A stretch of 64,000 bases of DNA from Pectobacterium aroidearum (lineage in GTDB: Bacteria > Pseudomonadota > Gammaproteobacteria > Enterobacterales > Enterobacteriaceae), in the NCBI RefSeq assembly GCF_015689195.1, contig NZ_CP065044.1, forward strand, positions 2,232,001 to 2,296,000. Direction: 5' to 3'. Below are positions 17,000 to 25,904 of the stretch, piece after piece (within the stretch, counting starts at the first letter, position 1; every line of letters begins with the position of its first letter). A model generated the notes under the pieces. The model did no database searches. It was not told the DNA's origin and worked only from the letters and a program-made list of their open reading frames with translations. Position numbers and translations under genes: made by a program.

Positions 17000-18100
17000 T
17001 TACCCAACGTTTCCGGTATCGACATTTCCCTTGAACCCACCAGTATTAGACCAATTCGTTTTATGTTGCTCTTTTCCTCCAACCAGCTCACCTTGCAGTT
17101 GTTCAGAAAATTTTTCTTTAATGGTCACATTATTACTTGTCAGAATAGGTTTTTCTTTCATATTCCAGGTGTTTTGTTGATAGGCATCGCTTTTTATATA
17201 GGGATCATCAGCCGATACGGCATGAATGGCTGTTGCTTCTCCAGACACATTGTTGGCGTAACGCATTGACATCATATCCCACAGAATATGGGGAACGGAG
17301 TCTTTGGGGGTTGGAATAAGCGCTTTTGCTCCGGTTTTGGCTAATCCCGTTTCAGCTAGCATGTCAACGCCACTGCTATTAATCCCTTTTTCGATCAGTT
17401 CTTTTCTGGGAGCATAATTTTCAGGGCTTGATTCCGTTCCTGATGTATATTTGAACCTTTCCTTAAGATAAGAAAAACTGTCTGCCTCGCCACTATAATT
17501 GTGTAGTGCATGGCCACCTTGAGTCATTTCTAAAGTGGTGCCAGAATTTTTTTCCGCCATAGATTGTGCTGTGAGCATTGCAGAATGTATAACCTCCCCA
17601 TTTTTTATTGTACTTCCACTCCAGAAGTAAGCTCCATTATGAGGGGAATTCATGTCTGCTTTTGCAGTAAATTCACCTATCTTTTCTAATTCTTTATTGC
17701 GGTTAAGGACAATGCTAATCGCGTCTTTAAGCAGCATTTTTTCTGAGTTATCTGGGGACCCTTTCTGCTTGTTTCTTAGCGTAGACTGTGCCTCATCTGC
17801 TTTGTTACCATAATGTTTTGCGATAGTAAGGTCATGATCTTTTTTATGTTCATTATTGGCACTAAATATCTCCTTATTTAGGCCTTTTGATAATGAGGAT
17901 AATGCCTTTCCCCTGATTTCCTCGGGCGTTGCTTCTTTGATATTTGGATTGCGATTTTTTACAGTATCGCTTTCTTTATTTTGTTCATTACTTTCAGCTT
18001 TTGGTTTTTCTTCGCTTTTCTTCTCTTGCGTAGAGGCAGATGCTGTCTCTGCCCGATTGTAATTTGTATGTGATATTGACGTATTTAATGATACAGGCAT
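17000..18100 (-). CDS. Candidate secreted ADP-ribosyl cyclase / NADase effector
   Basis: I know no named orthologue for this 366-residue protein. Residues 1-120 are polar, charged and apparently disordered, starting MPVSLNTSISHTNYNRAETASAS, with no Sec signal; such tails are usual in type III effectors. Residues 155-330 carry, in order, FWSG (Trp160), TTLEMT (Glu191), ILWDMMSMRYANNVSGEAT (Trp274, Glu288) and EKPILTSNNVTI. This is the pattern of the ADP-ribosyl cyclase/CD38 fold (Aplysia cyclase FWSG, TLEDT, FWxxASxxYAxxAxGE), where the Glu after the second Trp is catalytic. It would cleave or cyclise NAD. The start follows AAAGGGGA at seven bases. The gene is clearly AT-richer than its neighbours. 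A HrpL-like box lies 131 bases upstream. No chaperone or immunity gene is adjacent, which argues for an effector rather than an interbacterial toxin. The gene itself is certain; the function is inferred. Confidence 0.7.
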   Translation of the reverse strand: MPVSLNTSISHTNYNRAETASASTQEKKSEEKPKAESNEQNKESDTVKNRNPNIKEATPEEIRGKALSSLSKGLNKEIFSANNEHKKDHDLTIAKHYGNKADEAQSTLRNKQKGSPDNSEKMLLKDAISIVLNRNKELEKIGEFTAKADMNSPHNGAYFWSGSTIKNGEVIHSAMLTAQSMAEKNSGTTLEMTQGGHALHNYSGEADSFSYLKERFKYTSGTESSPENYAPRKELIEKGINSSGVDMLAETGLAKTGAKALIPTPKDSVPHILWDMMSMRYANNVSGEATAIHAVSADDPYIKSDAYQQNTWNMKEKPILTSNNVTIKEKFSEQLQGELVGGKEQHKTNWSNTGGFKGNVDTGNVG

Positions 18101-18231
18101 AAATTTTCCCCTTTAAATATGAGTTTCAATGGTAAAAAATAGTAAAGGTAATGGTGAGTCTTCCTCATTTTCCATATTGCTACGGGTATCAATCACCGAA
18201 TAGAAATGCTTCCAACGTGATTGATGCAAAT

Positions 18232-18259
18232 TGAGTGGCAGGAATTAAAAAAATGTTCC
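18232..18259 (-). promoter_or_regulatory. Candidate HrpL (hrp box) promoter
   Basis: On the minus strand GGAACA, 15 bases, then CCACTCA matches the hrp-box consensus GGAACC-N15/16-CCACNNA with one mismatch in the first block. It faces the candidate effector gene at 18100, implying a leader of about 120 bases. I see no competing sigma-70 elements that are clearly better. Confidence 0.5.
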
Positions 18260-18408
18260 CGACATGAAGAAATATTTTCTGATTGAGAAAAATTCAATTT
18301 TCGTACGGAAATGTGCCGTTCAAATGAGAAACGTTAGGTATGTTAGTGCTGGTATTGGATGATTGCCCAACCAGAGTTGTACTGCGAAAACGGGCTCAAA
18401 TGGACATG

Positions 18409-18600
18409 TTAAAAATCAGCATACTCCTGTGCGGGAATCCAGAAGCCATCAATATACTCTTCGATGGGGAAACAGCCCGCGCGGCGCAGACGTTGTTCGT
18501 CCATCGCTTGCAGACACTGCGCTTCGGTGTTGTAGGCACCGACGACCACATCGTCACAACCATGCCCGAGATAACAAACAAATATCACTAACGCAAACAT
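18409..18600 (-). CDS. yebW: YebW family small protein (DUF1482)
   Basis: A 63-residue protein matching E. coli YebW in length and sequence: MFALVIFVCYLGHGCDDVVV at the start, YNTEAQCLQAMDEQR in the middle and FIPIEE-type CFPIEEYIDGFWIPAQEYADF at the end. The hydrophobic N-terminus may be an uncleaved membrane segment or a poor signal; there are four cysteines. Function is unknown. GGAG lies six bases before ATG 18600. Its place beside rsmF matches E. coli, except that yebV, which lies between them there, is absent here. Confidence 0.92.
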   Translation of the reverse strand: MFALVIFVCYLGHGCDDVVVGAYNTEAQCLQAMDEQRLRRAGCFPIEEYIDGFWIPAQEYADF

Positions 18601-18672
18601 GCCGTTCTCCAGACGTTACTGATTTTCTCTCTAGAGATGATAGATGAAAATCCATGAGGAAAGAGAGAACGC

Positions 18673-18716
18673 GCGGTTCATCAGGTGGTTTTATCACCAC
18701 CTGATGCAGAAACCGC
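18673..18716. other. Composite stem-loop at the rsmF 3' end
   Basis: Inner stem CATCAGGTGG (18679-18688) / CCACCTGATG (18697-18706) is extended by GCGGTT (18673-18678) / AACCGC (18711-18716) after a four-base bulge. It starts three bases after the rsmF stop. No T-run; a Rho-linked or mRNA-protecting structure is likely. Confidence 0.75.
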
Positions 18717-18718
18717 AT

Positions 18719-20173
18719 TTATTCTTTAGCAAGTTGCTGGGCGGAGGATGCGCCATCTCGCACTAAATCGCGCGGCAGGCTGTTTTTTATCCGGCTATTG
18801 ATACGCTTGGCCAGACCGACTGGCGTGTTCTGGTAGGTTAAAATCAGCTCATCTGCAGTAGGCAGCGGTTCGGGATAGCAGTCTTTGCCCTGGAACCACT
18901 CGCAAGCGATGTCATCGGTCAGTGCGTAGGCATTATTTGCGTTTGGATCGGCCAGAGCGACAACCGCTTCATGTTGCCAACGGAAACCTTTAGGGAAGCG
19001 TTCGGCGAGTTTAATGCCAATACGCGAGAATTTGATGTTGCCAAAAGCGGAGGTTAGCGCCGCAGGGAAAAGCCAGATCTCGCTATCACGCTGCCATAGT
19101 TGCAGTAACGTCTCATCCCAGTGAATGCCTTGTTTATGTGCCGCCTGTATGAGTGGCACGTAATCTTTGGGGGCAACCGGAGAGAACGGGAATTTACCGA
19201 CTTTATAACCCGGGCGCGGCAGCAGCGGCACACTAGCGGTTTTCCGCAAACGGGCAACAAAAAAGCCTTCGCTGTCATAAATCTGCGGGAAGACGTGCAG
19301 GAAGCCGTCTTCCGTTGTGGCGCGTTCGGCATCGGTGAAGAGATCCCGTAACGATTCAAATTCACACGCATCGGGAAATTGCGCCTGTAGCCAATGGCAG
19401 ACCTGCTGGTTTTCCTGCTTATTTAGCGTACAGGTGGAGTAAATCATCACGCCGCCGGGCTTCAGGGCATGGAACGCGCTCAGAATCAGGTCGCGCTGGG
19501 TGGCGGCAATCTCGGTAATACTTTCCCGCGACCAGTGGCTCATCGCCGCCGGATCTTTACGTACCACACCTTCACCAGAACACGGCGCATCCAGCAGTAT
19601 TGCATCAAAATACTCCGGCAGCGCTGCGCCAAAAACGCGTCCGTCGAAGTGTGTCATCGCGGTATTGCTGACACCGCAGCGGCTGATGTTGGCATGCAGC
19701 ACTTTTACCCGGCTAGCCGAATATTCGTTGGCGACGATAGCCCCTTTGTTATCCAGCCGTGCTGCGATTTGCGTTGTTTTAGAACCCGGTGCAGCCGCGA
19801 CGTCCAAAACCGTTTCCAGCGCTTCGTTACGATGAAATAGGGCGCTGACGGGCAACATGGAGCTGGCTTCCTGAATGTAAAACAGCCCGCTCAGGTGTTC
19901 CAACGTATTACCTAGACGCATGTTTTCCTCTTCTGCATTCAGCAGCCAGAAACCTTCCTGACACCAGGGAATCGGCTCAAGCTGCCAGCCATAAGGCTGC
20001 ACGAGCCGAAGAAAGGCCTCGACGCTAATTTTTAACGTATTGACGCGGATGCTCCGGCGCAGCGGACGCTGGCAGGCGGCAATGAAATCGGCCATCGAAA
20101 GCGATGAAGGCATGATGTCTCGCATCGTGTCGAGAAATTCAGCAGGCAGGTTGGCTGGGGTAAATTTTGCCAC
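18719..20173 (-). CDS. rsmF: 16S rRNA m5C1407 methyltransferase RsmF
   Basis: Methylates C1407 of 16S rRNA in the 30S subunit using SAM. The 484-residue protein has the RsmB/NOP2/Sun domain: SAM-binding [13 protein letters not shown] (about residues 123-135), the releasing Cys198 in DAPCSGEG, and the catalytic Cys248 in YSTCTL. A C-terminal PUA-like region (about 390-484) completes the E. coli RsmF architecture. It precedes yebW and follows letAB on the same strand, as in E. coli, but with a terminator between letB and rsmF. Confidence 0.95.
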   Translation of the reverse strand: MAKFTPANLPAEFLDTMRDIMPSSLSMADFIAACQRPLRRSIRVNTLKISVEAFLRLVQPYGWQLEPIPWCQEGFWLLNAEEENMRLGNTLEHLSGLFYIQEASSMLPVSALFHRNEALETVLDVAAAPGSKTTQIAARLDNKGAIVANEYSASRVKVLHANISRCGVSNTAMTHFDGRVFGAALPEYFDAILLDAPCSGEGVVRKDPAAMSHWSRESITEIAATQRDLILSAFHALKPGGVMIYSTCTLNKQENQQVCHWLQAQFPDACEFESLRDLFTDAERATTEDGFLHVFPQIYDSEGFFVARLRKTASVPLLPRPGYKVGKFPFSPVAPKDYVPLIQAAHKQGIHWDETLLQLWQRDSEIWLFPAALTSAFGNIKFSRIGIKLAERFPKGFRWQHEAVVALADPNANNAYALTDDIACEWFQGKDCYPEPLPTADELILTYQNTPVGLAKRINSRIKNSLPRDLVRDGASSAQQLAKE

Positions 20174-20280
20174 GGCGTGGTTCCGTACAGGTTATTCAGT
20201 AAAACGAGGGGAAGAAGCGGCGAAGTGTAGCACGGATCTTTCATGCATCATGCGAAAACGACAAGGCGGCGCGTGAAAAC

Positions 20281-20306
20281 GACAGGGCGATCATCGTCGC
20301 CCTGTC
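20281..20306 (-). terminator. Terminator downstream of letB
   Basis: Ten-base-pair perfect stem GACAGGGCGA / TCGCCCTGTC with a six-base loop; on the minus strand it is followed by GTTTTC. It lies 12 bases past the letB stop. Confidence 0.7.
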
Positions 20307-20317
20307 AGGTGTGAGCG

Positions 20318-22960
20318 TTAATTATTGGAGGGATTTGGAATCGCTGTACCCCATTGCCGCCACTCTTTAGGTTCCTCGTTTCGTAGCAGGAAATGTTTCC
20401 CTTCCTGCGCCTTAGGCGCGAGTGGCGTGCTAGGCGGCGTGGCGAAAGCGATACCGCCGCGAATAAACTGCTGGAAGGTTCCGCTCTTGATGACGCCACC
20501 AACCAATCCGAATTCCAGGTTGTAACCCGAAGCCTGCCAGAAGACGGAATTATCTCGCACCAGATGCTGATAGCGTTTGCTGATGCGTAGCGACACGGCG
20601 ATACGGTCGGAGAGCGTACCCAGTGACAGCCCGGTTACCGTACCGACTTCAATGCCGCGGAACAGCACCGGTGTACCGACCTGCAACGCGCCGGCTTCCG
20701 GTGCATCAACGCTGATATTCAGGCCGTCCTGATAGCGAGAATCGGAGATGGTGGCCTGTTGCAGTTCAAAATTGCGCGTGACGCTACCGTTGCCCGGCTC
20801 GACGTTGATATAGGGCTGGAATAGCGTTTCCAGATGGTTTACACCAGCCGCGGAGATTTCCGGCGTGACGACGGAAAAACGCGTTCCGGCACGGGCGAAA
20901 TTACGCACATACTCAGGATAGAGCACGGCCTGCACCAGCACTTCGTTGCGTTGTTCGGACAGCTTCAGCGAATCCAACTGACCTATATCAATGCCCAGAT
21001 AACGGATCGGCATGCCCGGCGCGAGCTTACTGGCGTCGTAGGTGCGCAGAATGATGCGGCTGCCCACGGCGCGCGCCGCCGTTTCGTTGTTGTACAGGAC
21101 GCGTTTACCGCCTTTAATTTCCGGTGCGCCTTCCAGATTATCAAAACTGATAGCCCCCTTAAGCGCCCGATTCAGCGGGGAAGCTTGCACGGTCAGACCC
21201 GAGGTATTCAGCTGTACACGGGCTCCGCCTTCTGCCCAGAACACGCTGTTTTCCGTCAGTAGCTTGCGGTATTCGGGACGAATATAAACGTCAACCTCAA
21301 AGGTATCGGCTTTCGGTCGCACCCGCATGATTTCGCCTACCTGGAATTTACGGTACAGCACGATAGAACCGTCCTGAATATCCGGCAAGCTATCGGTCAC
21401 TAGGGTGAGGGTGGGAGAGGGGGTGGAACCGCGAATACCTTCTTCGGCTTTTTCGAGATCGCTGAACAGCGGGTAACGCACCTGCACGTCGCCTTTGCTG
21501 CCCGGTAAAACCTGAATGCCGCCGTTGACCCACTCTTGCGCGCTGGCACCCAGCACTTGAATCCCATCCAGCCCCATCTTCACATTTACGCGGCTGTTAA
21601 CGATGAATTTGCTGTCGCGGTGCAATAACTGGCGATATCGCGGCTCGATCACCAAAATGAAGCTGACGCCTTGTTCATCCAACGTGCGTTTCACGACCTG
21701 ACCGATCTGCACGCCGTGCAGCAATACGGGTTGACCGCTATCAATGCCATAGCTTTGGGCCGCCGTAAGCTGAATAGATAGCGCGCCGGGTTGGGTGAGT
21801 TGCTGTTGTCCGCTATCCAGCACCGTAAAATGCTGACGCGGTTCGCCTTCGCCGGGAATGAGTGTCAGCGTTGGGCCACTCAGCAGACGTGAAACATTCA
21901 GATCGCTGAGCGAAAGCTGGGGTTTGCTGAGTTCGATACGCGTGCCTTCCCGCATCAGCGAAACCACGGAAGGATCGATGATCAGCTCTCCGCTGACCTT
22001 GCTGTCGTCTGGGTTCAACGTGATTTTATTCAGCGTGCCGACTTCCAGCCCCTGATACATCAGCGGCGTGCGACCTTCAGATAGACTGTCGCCCGAAGGT
22101 AAATCCAGCGTGATTTTTACCCCGCGCTGGCTCTGTGCCAGATCGGGATAGAGGCGATAGGATTGCTCGGCACTCGCGTCTTCGCTCTCTTCCGGTGAAT
22201 CGAACGCGATTGCTCCGTTAACCAGCGCCGCCAGATTCTCCATCTCAATTTTCGCACCGCTGACGCTGATGTCTGCATTAAAGCCGGACACGTTCCAGAA
22301 GCGGCTATTCTTCTTCACCAGATGAGTAAAACGGCGTTCGACCAGCACGTCAATCATGACACCGCGGCGATCCTGAGACACCGTATAATCATAGACTTTT
22401 CCCACTGGGATCTTACGGTAGTAAACCAGCGAGCCCGTATTCAGTGAGCCGAGGTCGTCCGCATGGAGATGGATCATCAACTCTCCGGTATTCACGCGGT
22501 ATTTCGGCTGTGTATCCAGCGCGGAAAAGTGCTCTTGTGCCTCGCCAGAACCGGGCATCATACCGATGTAGTTACCGCCCACCAGCGCATCCAATCCTGA
22601 AACCCCGGCAAGAGAGGCTTTCGGCGTCACCAGCCAGAATTGTGTGCCACTGCGCAACGCTTCCTTCATATCGCTTTTGATACTGGCTTCGACCTGTATG
22701 GTGCGCAGGTCTTCGCTCAGCTTGATGTTTTGCACCGTGCCGACTTCCACCCCCTGATAACGCACGGGAGTACGCCCGGCGACAATCCCATCGGCGGAGA
22801 CGAAATCAATGGTGACGGTGGCGCCACGCTCTTGCTGATTGGTGTAAATCAACCAACCAGCAATCATCAGTGCAATCAGCGGCAGCAGCCAAAAAGGTGA
22901 CAGGCGACGCTTGTTTTTCACCGTCGCTTCGGTTGGTGTCTCGGACGTATTATCTTGCAT
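20318..22960 (-). CDS. letB: LetB (YebT), seven-MCE-domain lipid transport tunnel
   Basis: LetB is an inner-membrane-anchored periplasmic hexamer whose stacked MCE rings form a hydrophobic tunnel that carries lipids between the inner and outer membranes. The 880-residue protein has one N-terminal transmembrane helix (about residues 21-40) and repeated MCE units, seen from recurring V(R/L)YQG(V/L)EVG, VxxY(R/L)xIxVG and IxIQVG cores near residues 70, 180, 300, 415, 535, 650 and 775, that is seven. The size agrees with E. coli LetB (877). It starts two bases after the letA stop, so the two are translated from one message. Confidence 0.95.
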   Translation of the reverse strand: MQDNTSETPTEATVKNKRRLSPFWLLPLIALMIAGWLIYTNQQERGATVTIDFVSADGIVAGRTPVRYQGVEVGTVQNIKLSEDLRTIQVEASIKSDMKEALRSGTQFWLVTPKASLAGVSGLDALVGGNYIGMMPGSGEAQEHFSALDTQPKYRVNTGELMIHLHADDLGSLNTGSLVYYRKIPVGKVYDYTVSQDRRGVMIDVLVERRFTHLVKKNSRFWNVSGFNADISVSGAKIEMENLAALVNGAIAFDSPEESEDASAEQSYRLYPDLAQSQRGVKITLDLPSGDSLSEGRTPLMYQGLEVGTLNKITLNPDDSKVSGELIIDPSVVSLMREGTRIELSKPQLSLSDLNVSRLLSGPTLTLIPGEGEPRQHFTVLDSGQQQLTQPGALSIQLTAAQSYGIDSGQPVLLHGVQIGQVVKRTLDEQGVSFILVIEPRYRQLLHRDSKFIVNSRVNVKMGLDGIQVLGASAQEWVNGGIQVLPGSKGDVQVRYPLFSDLEKAEEGIRGSTPSPTLTLVTDSLPDIQDGSIVLYRKFQVGEIMRVRPKADTFEVDVYIRPEYRKLLTENSVFWAEGGARVQLNTSGLTVQASPLNRALKGAISFDNLEGAPEIKGGKRVLYNNETAARAVGSRIILRTYDASKLAPGMPIRYLGIDIGQLDSLKLSEQRNEVLVQAVLYPEYVRNFARAGTRFSVVTPEISAAGVNHLETLFQPYINVEPGNGSVTRNFELQQATISDSRYQDGLNISVDAPEAGALQVGTPVLFRGIEVGTVTGLSLGTLSDRIAVSLRISKRYQHLVRDNSVFWQASGYNLEFGLVGGVIKSGTFQQFIRGGIAFATPPSTPLAPKAQEGKHFLLRNEEPKEWRQWGTAIPNPSNN

Positions 22961-22962
22961 TG

Positions 22963-24243
22963 TTATTCCACATCAGTGTTATCCCACATCAGTCGGCTAT
23001 CCAGCCATTCAACGGCAAGGATAGTGAGAATCACCGCTGCGCCAAAGTAAAAAGCAGCAGGCCCCATGGTGAAAGCGAGTAGTTGATCGCGGTTGACGAG
23101 TGACATCGTCAGGGCAATCACAAATAAATCGAGCATAGACCATCGGCCGATCCAGCGAATCACGCGCAGCATCTTCATGCGCATCATGATATTGGCTTCT
23201 GACCGGAGATGGATGCTCACCAGCAGCCCGAACAACACCATCACTTTCGTAAACGGCACCAGAATACTGGCGATAAACACCACCAGCGCGACGGGAACAT
23301 TGCCTGATGCGAGTGACAGAATGCCGGAGAAGATCGTGTCTTCCGTGCGGGCACCGTTGACATAAATAATCGATATGGGTAGCAGGTTAGCGGGGAACAG
23401 TAAAATGATGGAAGCAATCAGTGCTGCCCAGGATTTTTGCAGACTTTGCCGCTGGCGTAAGCGAAGCGGAATATGGCATCGAGGGCAGCGCCCCCGGTTG
23501 TCCGGTGAACTGGTGAAATGGCAGGAAAGGCAGATTCGATAGCGATCCGGCGCAATCAATGGCCTCATGCGTGGATAAAAACGCTGCCAAAGCTGGTCGG
23601 TATTTAAGTGAATCAGCGTCAACAGACTTAAGATCATCAGTGCCAGAAAGGCGACCAGCCCAATGCCGGCCTGAACATCCGCGAATTCTCGGACCTTGAT
23701 TGCTGCGACAGCCATGCCAACCAGATAGATATCCAGCATCATCCACTCTTTTAGCCGTTGCAACATGAGCAGGATGGGCCGCAGATTCATGCCGATTCGG
23801 GGAGCAAAGAATAGGTATAACAGCGAAAAGACCAGCGTGAGCGGCGCACCAACGGTACAGAAGGCAACCATGCTTGCCGTGAGCGGATGCCCCTGACGGG
23901 TAATTTGCCAAATACCTTCAAACAGGCTGGCATTGATGGTGACGCCCAGAAGACGAATGCTGATTAACGGTTCAGTGAAGGCAAACGGCATCAATACCAG
24001 CATGGCAACGGCCATTGCAGCCAGTCGGGAAATCGGCCAGTCTCTGCCTGAGCTGACTTTGGCATCGCAGCGTGGGCAGTTCGCTGTCTGGTTACGCTTC
24101 AACGGCGGCAGCGCAAAAAAAGCATCACATTCTGGGCAACGATGATAACGATCGATTGCGTGTACGGTACTTTTCGCCCCATCGGTTAACGGCGGTCGGG
24201 GAGAGGGGTACGGCGCAGGACTGGCGATAGTATGTATTTTCAT
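22963..24243 (-). CDS. letA: LetA (YebS), PqiA-family inner-membrane partner of LetB
   Basis: An integral membrane protein believed to load or unload lipids at the LetB tunnel. The 426-residue protein has two PqiA modules, each opened by a zinc-ribbon-like cysteine pair set: [10 protein letters not shown] and CPRCDAKV near residues 35-60, and CLSCHFT and CPRCHIPL near 250-275. Each module is followed by several transmembrane helices. I start at ATG 24243 (MKIHTIASP); a GTG at 24306 would add 21 residues without a ribosome site. Length then agrees with E. coli YebS (427). Confidence 0.93.
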   Translation of the reverse strand: MKIHTIASPAPYPSPRPPLTDGAKSTVHAIDRYHRCPECDAFFALPPLKRNQTANCPRCDAKVSSGRDWPISRLAAMAVAMLVLMPFAFTEPLISIRLLGVTINASLFEGIWQITRQGHPLTASMVAFCTVGAPLTLVFSLLYLFFAPRIGMNLRPILLMLQRLKEWMMLDIYLVGMAVAAIKVREFADVQAGIGLVAFLALMILSLLTLIHLNTDQLWQRFYPRMRPLIAPDRYRICLSCHFTSSPDNRGRCPRCHIPLRLRQRQSLQKSWAALIASIILLFPANLLPISIIYVNGARTEDTIFSGILSLASGNVPVALVVFIASILVPFTKVMVLFGLLVSIHLRSEANIMMRMKMLRVIRWIGRWSMLDLFVIALTMSLVNRDQLLAFTMGPAAFYFGAAVILTILAVEWLDSRLMWDNTDVE

Positions 24244-24535
24244 TGTTCCTGCGATCCGGTAGAAGGTGTTGAGATCCGTTATATTCACGATAGATAACGT
24301 ATTCACAGCTATTTAGTGTAACTGAAGGCTCACCGAATGATAAATTCATAATAAGGCTCTGATCTCTGCCCGATATTATTTTGCAGGTGGAAATAGCACG
24401 ATATGCGCGACGGCAGTACAGTAAAGCGAATGATTCTTCGCGCGAAGGCGCTAATCTTATGGCATTCTGTAACCGATGCTAATGCAGTCTGTGCGGGAAT
24501 TGTTCGCACCGTTTTGAAAAGACAATGATTATTTT

Positions 24536-25042
24536 ATGAATAAACAAGAGTTTTATCAGGATCTCATTCGCGACATGTCATCGCTTATCGCGGATGAAAA
24601 CCGTTTTATTACGATCTTATCAAACAGTAGTGCGCTGCTGTTTGAGCGTTTGGATGGGGTTAACTGGGCAGGGTTTTACCTGTTGGATAACGACACGCTT
24701 TTCCTGGGGCCGTTTCAGGGCAAGGTTGCCTGTGTGCGTATTCCTGTTGGCAAAGGTGTATGCGGTGCGGCGATAGCTGAAAATCGCATTCAGCGCGTGG
24801 ATGATGTCCATGCGTTCCCCGGTCATATCGCCTGTGATGCCGCGAGTAATGCGGAAATCGTGCTACCGCTTGTCGTTAACGGGCAACTGATCGGCGTTCT
24901 GGATATTGACAGCACCCTTTATCAGCGTTTTGACGCAGATGATGAAGAAGGGCTGAGGGCCGTAGTTAGCGTACTTTGTGCTCAACTGGAAGCGAGTGAT
25001 GTGATGACATTCATCAATTCTCTCACGTTGAGACAAGGTTAA
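24536..25042 (+). CDS. msrC: Free methionine-(R)-sulfoxide reductase MsrC
   Basis: Reduces free L-methionine-(R)-sulfoxide with thioredoxin as electron donor. The 168-residue GAF-domain protein keeps the three family cysteines at positions 66 (VACVRI), 76 (GVCGAA) and 100 (IACDAAS); their spacing of 10 and 24 is that of E. coli fRMsr. The ATG at 24536 has no good ribosome site, so expression may be low or leader-dependent. It is divergent from letA and followed by proQ with an 84-base gap holding a stem-loop. Confidence 0.94.
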   Translation: MNKQEFYQDLIRDMSSLIADENRFITILSNSSALLFERLDGVNWAGFYLLDNDTLFLGPFQGKVACVRIPVGKGVCGAAIAENRIQRVDDVHAFPGHIACDAASNAEIVLPLVVNGQLIGVLDIDSTLYQRFDADDEEGLRAVVSVLCAQLEASDVMTFINSLTLRQG

Positions 25043-25058
25043 CGTGGCAATTGCCGAT

Positions 25059-25078
25059 GGCGTCATTATAATGACGCC
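25059..25078. other. Stem-loop between msrC and proQ
   Basis: Perfect eight-base-pair stem GGCGTCAT / ATGACGCC with loop TATA. There is no T-run, so partial attenuation or transcript protection is more likely than full termination. Confidence 0.6.
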
Positions 25079-25126
25079 TGTTCATGCCTGCGCCGGTTGG
25101 CAAACCCGTTGTAATCAGGAAATTTC

Positions 25127-25885
25127 ATGGAAAATCAACCTAAGTTGAACAGTAGTAAAGAAGTTATTGCCTTTTTGGCAGAGCGGTTCCCGCTTTGTTT
25201 CACCACTGAAGGTGAAACTCGTCCGTTAAAAATCGGTATTTTTCAAGATCTTGTTGAGCGTGTACCCGAGTCCGATAACGTCAGTAAGACGCAATTACGC
25301 TCTGCGTTGCGCCTTTACACCTCAAGCTGGCGCTATCTGTACGGTGTAAAATTGGGTGCTCAACGTGTCGATCTGGACGGTAATCCGTGTGGCGAGTTGG
25401 AACAGCAGCATGTCGATCATGCCCGCACGCAGTTAGAAGAAGCGAAAGCGCGAGTTCAGGCTCAGCGTGCTGAGCAACAGGCGAAAAAACGTGAAGCAGC
25501 CGGAGAGTCGGCCGACGCAGCGCGTACCCCTCGTCCTGCTCAGAAACGTGCGCCGCGTCGCGATGGTTCAAACAATCCATCTCGAAGCAACTCGTCTCAA
25601 ACCCATGCATCGCGCAAACCTCGTCAGCCTTCTTCCGGTCAATCGCAGTCCTCTCCTCAGCAATCAGCCAATGCTCAACAGCGTCAGGAAAAACCTGCCA
25701 GCAATGAGCGTCAGCGGGTTGCGGTTACGGATGTTTCCAAACTGCAAATCGGTCAGGAAATCAAAGTCAGAGCCGGCAAAGACGCCATGGATGCCACCGT
25801 GCTTGAAATTGCCAAAGGCGAAGTCAGAGTACAATTGGCTTCTGGACTGGCAATGATTGTACGCGCAGAACATTTGCAGTTCTGA
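25127..25885 (+). CDS. proQ: RNA chaperone ProQ
   Basis: Global RNA-binding protein that matches sRNAs to mRNAs and protects 3' ends; first known for its effect on ProP. The 252-residue protein has a FinO-type N-terminal domain (about residues 5-120, with [23 protein letters not shown]), a long basic, Ser/Gln/Pro-rich linker (about 125-195), and a small C-terminal Tudor-like domain (about 200-252, with [20 protein letters not shown]). The linker is somewhat longer than in E. coli (232 residues). It precedes prc by 19 bases and both form one operon. Confidence 0.96.
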   Translation: MENQPKLNSSKEVIAFLAERFPLCFTTEGETRPLKIGIFQDLVERVPESDNVSKTQLRSALRLYTSSWRYLYGVKLGAQRVDLDGNPCGELEQQHVDHARTQLEEAKARVQAQRAEQQAKKREAAGESADAARTPRPAQKRAPRRDGSNNPSRSNSSQTHASRKPRQPSSGQSQSSPQQSANAQQRQEKPASNERQRVAVTDVSKLQIGQEIKVRAGKDAMDATVLEIAKGEVRVQLASGLAMIVRAEHLQF

Positions 25886-25904
25886 TACGGAGGCCAACCT
25901 GGGC

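Noticed and set aside
16871..17269. Plus-strand frame overlapping the 3' end of the candidate effector
   Set aside because: No ribosome site or recognisable domain; considered as a possible immunity gene and dropped because it is antisense rather than adjacent.
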